A stretch of DNA of 5,656 nucleotides from Candidatus Poribacteria bacterium. GTDB taxonomy: Bacteria; Poribacteria; WGA-4E; GCA-2687025. The DNA is taken from positions 1 to 5,656 of the forward strand of contig JAQBWJ010000190.1 in NCBI GenBank assembly GCA_027625215.1, written 5' to 3'. Below the pieces are notes generated by a model, which did not search any database, had not been told where the DNA came from, and saw only the letters and a program-made list of their open reading frames with translations. Positions 1 to 5,656 of the stretch are shown here, piece by piece (positions within the stretch are counted from its first letter, which is position 1; the number at the start of each line of letters is the position of its first letter). Position numbers and translations under genes: made by a program.

Positions 1-221
1 AGCCCGCCGATATACGTGACGCCGTTCAACACCCCGAAACCCGCCGACGCCCACCCGATTTCGATAGGCTGGCGAAGAACCAACCACACCGACGCAAACG
101 CCACCGCGAACAGATAACTCACGCACGCCATTGTGGACGTGTCGATCTTACGCATCGTCGCCGCCTTGATGCCGAGATCGAAGGCGACGATGAACAGCGC
201 GTTCAATATAAGTGCGACCAA
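1..221 (-). CDS. EamA/DMT-like membrane permease, N-terminal part (runs off left edge)
   Basis: An open frame of 73 codons on the minus strand, with its C-terminus outside the window. It begins MVALILNALF and continues with hydrophobic stretches at about residues 1-14, 31-50 and 56-73. The stretches are separated by a short basic loop (KAATMRKIDTS) and by LRQPIEIG. The pattern of a short first helix, an acidic residue followed by GIK, a basic loop and then a Tyr-containing second helix is typical of the start of EamA/drug-metabolite transporter family proteins, which usually have about ten helices and about 300 residues. The substrate cannot be inferred. The start is taken as TTG at 221-219, because the frame has a stop (the rpiB TAG) only five codons upstream and no in-frame ATG after it. 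It lies 12 bases after rpiB, in the same frame, so co-transcription and translational coupling are likely. An ATG at 226-224 is in another frame and stops after seven codons. Family call moderately sure; the function of this fragment is not. Confidence 0.7.
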   Translation of the reverse strand, partial: MVALILNALFIVAFDLGIKAATMRKIDTSTMACVSYLFAVAFASVWLVLRQPIEIGWASAGFGVLNGVTYIGG

Positions 222-228
222 CCCATGG

Positions 229-235
229 ACTTCCT
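229..235 (-). promoter_or_regulatory. Shine-Dalgarno overlapping the rpiB stop, sets the permease start
   Basis: The minus strand reads TAGGAAGT here: the rpiB stop TAG provides the first bases of AGGAAG. Eight bases separate AGGAAG from the TTG at 221-219, a normal spacing. Only three separate it from the out-of-frame ATG at 226-224, which is too short. This supports the TTG start and suggests that ribosomes ending rpiB re-initiate on the permease. Confidence 0.5.
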
Positions 236-704
236 ATTCGTTGCCGAGCAACTCGCGCGCCGCCGCCATTTCCATCTCGCTCAGTTTGGCGACGCGGCGT
301 CGAAAGTGCTCTTCGGTGCGAAACTCCGCTTTGAGGAACGCCTCAATGATATCCTCCGCGAGCCACGGACCGATAATCTGCGCGCCGAGACACAGCACGT
401 TGACGTTGTCGTGTTCCACGCCTTGATGGGCGCAGTGGGTGTCGTGAGCGACCATCGCGCGGATACGGGGTATCTTGTTCGCGGCGATGCTCGCGCCAAC
501 GCCCGTGCCGCAGACCATCACGCCGCGGTCCGCCTTGCCGCCGCGCACGTCGTCGCACACGACGCGACTGATATCGGGGAAATCGACCGGCTCCGGCGAG
601 TAGCAGCCGTGATGCGTCACTTCAGCGCCCAATTTCGTCAACACGTCGATCACATGCTGCGCCATCGGAAATCCGGCGTGATCGTTGCCGACCGCGATTT
701 TCAT
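234..704 (-). CDS. rpiB: Ribose-5-phosphate isomerase B (RpiB/LacA/LacB family)
   Basis: Cytoplasmic aldose-ketose isomerase interconverting ribose 5-phosphate and ribulose 5-phosphate in the non-oxidative pentose phosphate pathway. The 156-residue product is close to the usual RpiB length of about 145-155. It starts MKIAVGNDHAG, the family's N-terminal motif with the Asp8-His9 pair. The active-site motif VCGTGVGASIAANK follows with Cys65, the expected catalytic base, and the phosphate-binding glycines after it. His98 in VEHDNVNVLCLG matches the conserved histidine linked to ring opening. The C-terminus has the family's basic HFRRRV segment (about 133-138), which helps bind phosphate. The ATG start is preceded by GGGAGG with five bases between. 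The gene is divergent from the FKBP gene across a 118-base gap and followed at 12 bases by a permease gene. RpiB relatives can act on other sugar phosphates (allose, galactose), which sequence alone does not exclude. Family assignment is very secure. Confidence 0.95.
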   Translation of the reverse strand: MKIAVGNDHAGFPMAQHVIDVLTKLGAEVTHHGCYSPEPVDFPDISRVVCDDVRGGKADRGVMVCGTGVGASIAANKIPRIRAMVAHDTHCAHQGVEHDNVNVLCLGAQIIGPWLAEDIIEAFLKAEFRTEEHFRRRVAKLSEMEMAAARELLGNE

Positions 705-738
705 GGAACCCTCCCGCGCGAACCGTCCGCACCTTTAT

Positions 739-767
739 TTGACAGACCCATTTCGATGGCGGACACT
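739..767 (+). promoter_or_regulatory. Candidate sigma70-type promoter for the FKBP gene
   Basis: A perfect TTGACA (739-744) is followed after 17 bases by GACACT (762-767), which matches the TATAAT consensus at three of six positions. Transcription would start near 774, giving a leader of about 49 bases before the ATG at 823. The -35 is convincing and the -10 weak, and consensus use in this organism is unknown. I found no equally good promoter for rpiB on the other strand: TTTACA occurs there but has no fitting -10. Confidence 0.4.
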
Positions 768-776
768 TGTAAATGT

Positions 777-786
777 GCGAATTCGC
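777..786. promoter_or_regulatory. 10-bp perfect palindrome in the divergent intergenic region
   Basis: GCGAATTCGC is a perfect inverted repeat lying just after the predicted start point of the FKBP transcript and upstream of rpiB. Such a place suits an operator for a dimeric regulator, but a 10-bp palindrome can also occur by chance and no second copy is seen in the window. Confidence 0.2.
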
Positions 787-822
787 CCACCCATGATACA
801 CGCAACGTTGGTTAGGAACATA

Positions 823-1251
823 ATGGCAGCCGCTTCAAACGGCGGTACGGTCAAGATTCATTACAAAGGCACGTTGGACGATGGGTCGATATTCGATTCC
901 TCCGACGGGCGCGACCCGTTGGAGTTCACCGTCGGCAGCGGACAGGTGATTCCCGGGTTCGACGCCGCCGTGATCGGCATGAGCATCGGCGACGTGAAAA
1001 CGACGACGATCGCCGCCGTCGAAGCCTACGGCGACCGAAACGACGAACTGGTCTTCGATGTGCCGTTGGAGCATGTGCCGGAGGAGATGAACCCCGAAGT
1101 GGGTCAGCAACTGGAAGTCCGCACCCATGACGGGCAGACGGCAGCGGTGATCGTGCAGGAGATCGGCGACGAGTCGATCAAACTGGACGCGAACCACCCG
1201 CTCGCGGGCAATGACTTGACGTTTGAACTGAAACTGGTCGGGTTGGTGTGA
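823..1251 (+). CDS. FKBP-type peptidyl-prolyl cis-trans isomerase, SlyD-like
   Basis: Folding helper that isomerises Xaa-Pro bonds. With no signal peptide it should act in the cytoplasm. The 142-residue product has a split FKBP domain. Residues 1-70 carry VKIHYKGTLDDGSIFDSS (Tyr14, Phe24, Asp25) and the hallmark GSGQVIPGFDAAVIGM (Val42, Ile43, Phe46), then AYG (Tyr69). Residues about 70-120 form the insert-in-flap chaperone region. The frame ends with the SlyD signature LDANHPLAGNDLTFEL (121-136). The His/Cys-rich metal-binding tail of E. coli SlyD is absent, so a nickel role is not supported; this resembles the short SlyD-like proteins of many bacteria. The ATG at 823 is chosen because AGGA ends five bases before it and the family N-terminus begins a few residues later. 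In-frame ATGs upstream (685, 793) would add residues unlike the family, and the first would overlap rpiB. The gene is single, divergent from rpiB and convergent with the ABC exporter gene. Confidence 0.93.
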   Translation: MAAASNGGTVKIHYKGTLDDGSIFDSSDGRDPLEFTVGSGQVIPGFDAAVIGMSIGDVKTTTIAAVEAYGDRNDELVFDVPLEHVPEEMNPEVGQQLEVRTHDGQTAAVIVQEIGDESIKLDANHPLAGNDLTFELKLVGLV

Positions 1252-1267
1252 ACCGTTCATCGACATG

Positions 1268-1297
1268 GGAGGGGGCGATCAGGCGGTCGTCCCCTCC
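1268..1297. terminator. Strong stem-loop between convergent genes, possible bidirectional terminator
   Basis: The arm at 1268-1280 (GGAGGGGGCGATC) pairs with 1285-1297 (GGTCGTCCCCTCC) to form a 13-bp stem with two G-U wobbles on the plus-strand RNA and a four-base loop, AGGC. It lies 17 bases after the FKBP stop and just past the exporter stop on the other strand, so it could end both transcripts. No run of T follows on either strand, so it is not a classical intrinsic terminator. It may act with Rho or protect the 3' ends of the mRNAs. Confidence 0.55.
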
Positions 1298-1303
1298 AAC
1301 GTG

Positions 1304-3145
1304 TCAACCTTTCAACCAATCGTCCTCGCGCTCTTGGATGCGGAACTGCTTGTTGAACATCTCCGCGTACATGCCGTCCAATTCGAGCAACTCCGCGTGC
1401 GGGCCCATCTCTTCGATCTGACCTTCCTTCATCACGATGATCTTGTCCGCCTTCAACACCGTCGAGAGGCGGTGGGCGATCACGAAGGTCGTGCGACCCT
1501 TCATCAGCCGTTCGAGCGCATCCTGAATCGCGGCTTCGGAGTGCGTGTCGAGCGCGGAAGTCGCCTCATCGAGAATCAGCAGTCGCGGGTCGCGGAGGAT
1601 CGTCCGCGCGATGGCGATGCGCTGCCGTTGTCCGCCGGAGAGCCGACCGCCGCGTTCGCCGACATCCGTCTCATACCCCTCCGCGAGGTCTTCCGAGATG
1701 AACTTGTGGGCGTTCGCGTCGATGGCGGCTTGCACCACGTCTTGGTCGGTCGCGTCCAACTTCCCATACCGGATGTTCTCGGCGATGCTGCCTTTGAACA
1801 GGATCGACTCTTGCAGCACGACGCCGATCTGGTTCCGCAGCGACCGGAGCGTCACGTCGCGGAGATTGTGCCCGTCGATGAGAATCGCGCCGTCTACAGG
1901 GTCGTAAAACCGCGCCAACAGGTTGATGACGGTCGTTTTGCCGCAACCGCTGGGTCCGACGAGGGCGATCATCATGTCGGATTGCGCCTCGAAATTGATG
2001 CCGCGCAACACGGGCTTTTCGGGGTCGTACGAGAAGTGTACGTTGTCGAACTTCACCCGCCCCTCGATGCTTGGCAGCGGGTAGGCGTCCTCTTTTTCTT
2101 CGACGGTCGGCTCGGAGTCCAACAGCCCGAAGACGCGCTCGGACGAAACGAGAGCGCTTTGAATCGTCGTGTTCACGCTGACGAGGTTCATGATGGGCCC
2201 ATACATTCGACCCAAGTACGAGTTGAACAGGATCATCGCGCCGAGCGTGAATCCGTCCGCGACCGCCGCGTCCCGCACGACGAACCGTCCGCCCCACCAC
2301 ATCACCAGCCCGAACCCGACGCTCTGCAACAGGCTGAGGATCGACTGCATCGCCGTATTCAGGGTGTTCGCCCGTATCTGGTAGTGGTAGGTCTGGCGCA
2401 TCGAATGAAACGCCTTCTTCTCCTCGTGCTTCTCCTGACCGAACGCCTTGACGACCTTCGCGCCCGCGACCGCCTCGTACAATCCGCCGTAGATCTCCGC
2501 CCACTTGTGCCGCAGCAACCGCCAGACGCGCTTCATTTTTTGTACGAAGATGCGGTTCGTCAGAATGTACGCGGGCATGATCGACAGCGCGAGCGCCGAC
2601 AGCACCCAACTCTTTGAAAACAGGATGAACAGCATCGCAAACATCATCACAAAGTCGCGGATGATATTGATCGTCGTGTCGGTGATGAGTCCCGACAGGT
2701 TGTTCACGTCGCCTGTGATGCGCGACATGATCTGCCCGGTGCCCTGCGTGTCGAAGAACCGCATCGACAAGTCCTGCACATGGGAGAACACTTCATTACG
2801 CATGTCGAACAGCACGCGGTTGCTTGCCCACGTCATTACGATGGTGCGGACGAACGACAGGACGCCCGTAAACGCATGGAAGGAGACGAACGCGATGAAC
2901 ACGTTCAACAACCAGCGTTCGGGCGAGAACGTCATCTTGAAAAAGGTGACGCCGAACAAGCCGAACTCATGCGTGAGCTCCGGCTGAGTGATGTGCTGAG
3001 TTGCCAGCACATGATCGACGACGAAGACGAAGAACAGAGGCGGAATCGTCCCAAGCAACCCGTCGAGCAGAATCAGTGAGAAGCCGAACAGCAGAATCCA
3101 CTTGTACGGTTTCGCGTATTTGTATAGCCGGAACAGTTCGCGCAT
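1304..3145 (-). CDS. MsbA/BmrA-like ABC exporter, fused membrane and ATPase domains
   Basis: A 613-residue half-transporter expected to work as a homodimer in the inner membrane, moving a lipid, drug or peptide outwards at the cost of ATP. The membrane domain is residues 1-330, with hydrophobic stretches near 16-40, 79-104, 161-179, 180-199, 268-290 and 298-320, the six helices of type I (type IV fold) exporters. The loop between helices 1 and 2 (about 45-78) seems long. The ATPase domain is complete: A-loop Tyr373, Walker A GPSGCGKTT (397-405), Q-loop Gln445, signature LSGGQ (502-506), Walker B LLILDE (522-527) with catalytic Glu527, D-loop SALD (530-533) and switch His558. It lacks an N-terminal C39 peptidase domain. 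GGAG at 3160-3157 lies 11 bases before the ATG, a rather long spacing. It follows the 390-residue gene by 34 bases and probably shares its operon. Family call is secure; the substrate is unknown, so msbA is not assigned. Confidence 0.95.
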   Translation of the reverse strand: MRELFRLYKYAKPYKWILLFGFSLILLDGLLGTIPPLFFVFVVDHVLATQHITQPELTHEFGLFGVTFFKMTFSPERWLLNVFIAFVSFHAFTGVLSFVRTIVMTWASNRVLFDMRNEVFSHVQDLSMRFFDTQGTGQIMSRITGDVNNLSGLITDTTINIIRDFVMMFAMLFILFSKSWVLSALALSIMPAYILTNRIFVQKMKRVWRLLRHKWAEIYGGLYEAVAGAKVVKAFGQEKHEEKKAFHSMRQTYHYQIRANTLNTAMQSILSLLQSVGFGLVMWWGGRFVVRDAAVADGFTLGAMILFNSYLGRMYGPIMNLVSVNTTIQSALVSSERVFGLLDSEPTVEEKEDAYPLPSIEGRVKFDNVHFSYDPEKPVLRGINFEAQSDMMIALVGPSGCGKTTVINLLARFYDPVDGAILIDGHNLRDVTLRSLRNQIGVVLQESILFKGSIAENIRYGKLDATDQDVVQAAIDANAHKFISEDLAEGYETDVGERGGRLSGGQRQRIAIARTILRDPRLLILDEATSALDTHSEAAIQDALERLMKGRTTFVIAHRLSTVLKADKIIVMKEGQIEEMGPHAELLELDGMYAEMFNKQFRIQEREDDWLKG

Positions 3146-3156
3146 GGGTTAAGAGA

Positions 3157-3178
3157 CTCCCCCCGATTCAGTGCGGGG
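3157..3178 (-). promoter_or_regulatory. Small hairpin beside the Shine-Dalgarno of the ABC exporter gene
   Basis: On the minus strand CCCCG (3178-3174) can pair with CGGGG (3165-3161) across an eight-base loop, directly followed by GGAG (3160-3157), the probable Shine-Dalgarno. The six-G run allows register shifts that would cover part of that site. The stem is only 5 bp and could be chance. It might moderate exporter translation relative to the gene before it. Confidence 0.25.
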
Positions 3179-3179
3179 T

Positions 3180-4352
3180 CTACATCCGTGTCTTTTCGCT
3201 GATGCTGATGACGCTGCGGACGGCGTTGGTCGCCTTGTACTCGGATTCGCCCGCGCGTTCCAATACCTTTGAGGCGTTCCTCAGCGCGGTGAGAAACTTC
3301 TTTGTCTCACGCACGTCCACTTCCGACTCGCTTGGGAGGACGTACTTCGCGCCGATGGTCGGGTCGGTCGTGGGATGCCGCTCGCGGGTCAACTCGAACG
3401 CCTTGACGACGCGCTCGTAGTATTTCACGGCGTTGCGGATCGCCTCCCGCTCGTCGTCCGTTTCGTACACCGCCGTGGACGACTGCATGAACCACGTCGC
3501 CGCGCGTCGGTTTTCGACAAGCATCTCCGCCGCGAGCGTGTTCCATTCGGCGATTCGGGTCAGTTCGGAGTACGTCATCCGTTCGGGGGCGCGTTTCGCT
3601 CGGAGCGCGTTCACCATCGCGTCGAACGCCTGCGTCCCGATGTAGCAGCCGCGCACCTGACGTTCCGCCCGCGCGATCTTGTCCGCCCGTCGGAACGAGC
3701 CGTGATAGATCTCCGTCGCCTTCGGGTCGCGGTCGCGCTCGCCGAGCGTGAACATGTAGTACCCGAACAGTCCGAGTTCCAAGAACCCTTCCGCCGGAGT
3801 CCAAAGTTTCGCCAGTTCCGCGCGGGTGACGCTCGTTTCGTACGTTGGGAGCCACGTTTTGAAGCCGGGATAGACAAGCGGGTAGGTGTCGCCGAACTGC
3901 AAGATCGCCGGGTCGCCCGATTCGTGGTGCTGTTCGAGCGCGGCGAGCGCTTCTTCAGCCGTCTCAAAAAAATGGATGTTGTGGTTGTAACCAAGCGACG
4001 CGGAACACGCCCGCAGCGGATTGTGCAGGTAGACCCACGCGCTTCGAGGCGGGTTCGCGCGATCATAGAAAAACTTGAACGCCTCGCCCGACACGCCGAG
4101 CAAGTACCCCTTCGGACGCTCGTCACCCTTCAACGCGAGGTAGCGCTGGTAACTGTCCATATAAGAGAGCGTGCCGAAGTCGTTGCCGTCCGCCTCAGGC
4201 GCGGATGACCCGTCCGGGCGTCCCAACATGGAGGACGTTTGCTGTTTGACTCGACCCCACAACGACGCTTCGGTGGTGCGCCACGCGCCCCATGGGATCG
4301 CAAGTGATGTGCCGCTCATGGTGGTGTTAGCGTCTTTAATCAACGCCGCCAT
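3180..4352 (-). CDS. Uncharacterised 390-residue protein, BtrH_N/C39-like resemblance
   Basis: I do not recognise a named gene. No signal peptide or membrane helix is visible, so the product is probably cytoplasmic. It appears two-part. Residues about 15-170 contain LLGVSGEAFKFFYD (84-97), NPLRACSASLGYNHN (111-125) and a stretch AILQFGDTYPLVYP (149-162). This order (an L-G-x-SG-x-AF motif, then an LGY motif, then a hydrophobic strand ending near a Tyr/Pro turn) recalls the BtrH N-terminal and C39-like papain-fold hypothetical proteins. Residues about 225-375 are charged and helical, with GTQAFDAMVNAL and repeated Ala/Glu/Arg helices, like the C-terminal half of those proteins. Only two cysteines occur (116, 236), and none lies near the N-terminus where the papain-fold nucleophile would be expected, so peptidase activity is doubtful. 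The start at 4352 has weak AAAGG only three bases upstream; the ATG at residue 12 (4319) is an alternative. It lies 30 bases after ptsI and 34 before the exporter. The gene is real; its function is open. Confidence 0.75.
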   Translation of the reverse strand: MAALIKDANTTMSGTSLAIPWGAWRTTEASLWGRVKQQTSSMLGRPDGSSAPEADGNDFGTLSYMDSYQRYLALKGDERPKGYLLGVSGEAFKFFYDRANPPRSAWVYLHNPLRACSASLGYNHNIHFFETAEEALAALEQHHESGDPAILQFGDTYPLVYPGFKTWLPTYETSVTRAELAKLWTPAEGFLELGLFGYYMFTLGERDRDPKATEIYHGSFRRADKIARAERQVRGCYIGTQAFDAMVNALRAKRAPERMTYSELTRIAEWNTLAAEMLVENRRAATWFMQSSTAVYETDDEREAIRNAVKYYERVVKAFELTRERHPTTDPTIGAKYVLPSESEVDVRETKKFLTALRNASKVLERAGESEYKATNAVRSVISISEKTRM

Positions 4353-4382
4353 GCGCCTTTCGTGGTGTTCCCCGTCGCCAAG

Positions 4383-5656
4383 TCACTCCGACGCCGCCAC
4401 ATTCGCCACGAGCAGGTGAGCGTAATGCTCCAACAGGTAACGATGCAGTTCGTAATCGACCGCCTGAGCGGTCGGCAACCGCAACACGCTTCCGACAAAC
4501 GCCTCCGCCTCGCCGACGGTAGCGTACCGCAGCACGCGCTTGATCTGAGCGGCGGATGCGGGACTCATGCTCAGGCGTCTCACCCCGAGCCCGATCAATG
4601 GTAGCACGTAAAACGGGTCGCCCGCGATTTCTCCGCAAACGGTGACGGGAATCTCGTGTCGACTCGCCTCTTGAACAACGTGCCTCACCGACCGGATGAT
4701 GCTGGGGTGGTACGGCTCCGACACCATCGTCGCATCCATGTACGCCCGTTCGAGTCCTAAAGAGTATGGTATCAGGTCGTTTGTCCCGATACTAAAGAAA
4801 TCCGCTTCCAACGCCAACAAATCGGAAACGATCACCGCGCTCGGAAGTTCAATCATCAGCCCCATACGCAACTCGTCCGCGCAGGCGACGCCCTCGCGTT
4901 TGAGATCGTCGCGCACCGTCAAGGCGAGCTCTTTCGCCGCGCGAAACTCGGTGACGCCGGGTATCGCCGGGAACATGATCTGAACGTCGCCGTGCCGCGC
5001 CGCCCGCCACAACGCCCGCAGTTGGGGAATCCAGAGGTCGGGGTAGCGCAGACAGAGGCGGATCGACCTGAGATGCTCAATCCCTTCCAGATTCTCATGG
5101 TTCCGCAGCAGAGGGAGCGCTTTGTCCGCGCCGAGATCGAGCGTGCGGAAAGTCACGGGCAGCGGTTTGAACGCGCGGGCGACGCGCTTGTAGTCCTGGT
5201 ACAACTCGTCTTCGCTCGGCAGGTCTTCACGGGAGAGATAGCCGTACTCGGTGCGATACAGTCCGATGCCGTCCACGCCGGACTCGGCGATCCGCTCCAA
5301 CTCGTCCGGCAGTTCGAGGTTCGCAAAGAGGTGGACGCGCTCGCCGTCCTTCATGACGGCGGGCTCCGTCGTAATGACCGAGAACCGTTCTTCGAGTTCT
5401 TCGCGTCGAACGACCTGCGATTGAAAGCCGTCGATTTGGAGTTGCGTCGGGCGGACGGTCAGCGTGCCGCTCGTTCCATCCAACAGGGCGAACTCGCCGG
5501 ACTCGATATCATCCACAAACGCGCCGATCCCGACGACGGCGGGGATTCGCAACGCGCTCGCCAGAATCGCCACATGGGACAGGCGGCTGCCGCCCTCCGT
5601 CGCAAAGCCGAGCAGTTTGTCGCGCGGGAGCATGATCGTGTCCGACGGCATCAACC
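4383..5656 (-). CDS. ptsI: PTS enzyme I (phosphoenolpyruvate-protein phosphotransferase), N-terminus beyond right edge
   Basis: Cytoplasmic enzyme that takes phosphate from PEP onto a histidine and passes it to HPr, the first step of the phosphotransferase system. About 423 C-terminal residues of a usual 570-590 are present; the frame stays open to the edge, so the start and the HPr-binding part are missing. Numbering from the codon at 5654: the phospho-His region GGSRLSHVAILASALRIPAV has His27. The PEP-binding barrel shows GIGLYRTEYGYL (Arg134), FRTLDLGADKALP (Arg170), a third arginine in LRSIRL (Arg196), metal ligand Glu269 in MIELPSA, DFFSIGTNDL (Asp285), Arg303 in LERAYM and the proton donor Cys340 in VCGEIAGD. 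All key active-site residues appear kept, although LSH replaces the usual TSH and the NPxLG stretch before Arg196 reads EGIEH. PEP synthase and pyruvate phosphate dikinase share the fold, but domain order and these motifs favour enzyme I. Two genes follow closely on the same strand. Identification is secure. Confidence 0.93.
   Translation of the reverse strand, partial: LMPSDTIMLPRDKLLGFATEGGSRLSHVAILASALRIPAVVGIGAFVDDIESGEFALLDGTSGTLTVRPTQLQIDGFQSQVVRREELEERFSVITTEPAVMKDGERVHLFANLELPDELERIAESGVDGIGLYRTEYGYLSREDLPSEDELYQDYKRVARAFKPLPVTFRTLDLGADKALPLLRNHENLEGIEHLRSIRLCLRYPDLWIPQLRALWRAARHGDVQIMFPAIPGVTEFRAAKELALTVRDDLKREGVACADELRMGLMIELPSAVIVSDLLALEADFFSIGTNDLIPYSLGLERAYMDATMVSEPYHPSIIRSVRHVVQEASRHEIPVTVCGEIAGDPFYVLPLIGLGVRRLSMSPASAAQIKRVLRYATVGEAEAFVGSVLRLPTAQAVDYELHRYLLEHYAHLLVANVAASE

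Noticed and set aside
225..815. A 196-codon plus-strand frame covering rpiB
   Set aside because: It lies antisense to a clear rpiB with all active-site motifs, and its His/Arg/Ala-rich product has no family resemblance.
685..822. N-terminal extension of the FKBP frame from an ATG at 685
   Set aside because: It would overlap rpiB and cross the predicted promoter, and the added residues do not resemble FKBP proteins. The ATG at 823 has a good AGGA five bases upstream.
1265..2617. A 450-codon open frame on the plus strand opposite the ABC exporter gene
   Set aside because: Its translation is Arg/His/Val-rich without any domain, and it mirrors the high-GC codon pattern of the exporter gene, whose motifs are complete. 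It is an antisense shadow.
3145..3180. Idea of a C39-peptidase plus ABC exporter bacteriocin system
   Set aside because: No precursor peptide with a GG leader is visible, the exporter has no peptidase domain, and the neighbouring protein lacks an evident catalytic cysteine. The context is noted as a finding but not called as a system.
3966..3972. Seven-A run (T7 on the coding strand) in the 390-residue gene, as a programmed frameshift site
   Set aside because: The frame reads through without interruption (IHFFETAEE), and neither shifted frame yields a plausible product.
3375..4208. A 277-codon plus-strand frame opposite the 390-residue protein
   Set aside because: The product is Arg/Val-rich with no recognisable domain and no Shine-Dalgarno of note; the minus-strand frame is longer, fits the operon and has protein-like composition.
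1..5656. Search for tRNA, rRNA, riboswitch, CRISPR, insertion sequence or attachment site
   Set aside because: Coding sequence fills nearly the whole window and the gaps (12, 118, 52, 34 and 30 bases) are too short or lack the needed structures or repeats.

Overview
The window is a compact, moderately GC-rich bacterial chromosomal segment. It holds six protein genes (two cut by the window edges), short intergenic gaps and no RNA gene, insertion sequence, CRISPR array or prophage remnant that I could find. The genes are ordinary for a free-living bacterium: a PTS enzyme I, an MsbA-like ABC exporter, an FKBP-type prolyl isomerase, ribose-5-phosphate isomerase B and a DMT-type permease. Shine-Dalgarno-like sites precede most genes and one TTG start is likely. 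I cannot assign a phylum from the sequence; a deeply branching environmental lineage is only a guess. Base composition looks uniform by eye, with no sign of recent transfer.

Layout, left to right. (1) Positions 1-221, minus strand: N-terminal part of an EamA/DMT-like membrane protein that runs off the left edge. Its Shine-Dalgarno overlaps the stop codon of the gene before it. (2) 234-704, minus: rpiB. (3) 705-822: divergent intergenic region with a candidate promoter reading right and a 10-bp palindrome. (4) 823-1251, plus: a 142-residue SlyD-like FKBP isomerase. (5) 1252-1303: gap between convergent genes, holding a strong stem-loop without a U-tract. (6) 1304-5656, minus: three closely spaced genes read right to left. 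These are ptsI (start beyond the right edge), a 390-residue protein of uncertain function that resembles the BtrH_N/C39-like hypothetical proteins, and a full-length ABC exporter. The gaps of 30 and 34 bases make one operon likely.

How they may work together. rpiB and the permease are probably co-transcribed; the permease substrate is unknown. The FKBP gene looks monocistronic. The ptsI / BtrH_N-like / ABC exporter operon is the most interesting unit. It joins a PTS phosphotransfer enzyme, a possible papain-fold-related protein without an evident catalytic cysteine, and an exporter that lacks its own peptidase domain. No HPr or EII gene is visible here. I see no convincing new defence, mobile or RNA-based system; the unexplained content is mainly the 390-residue protein and its context.
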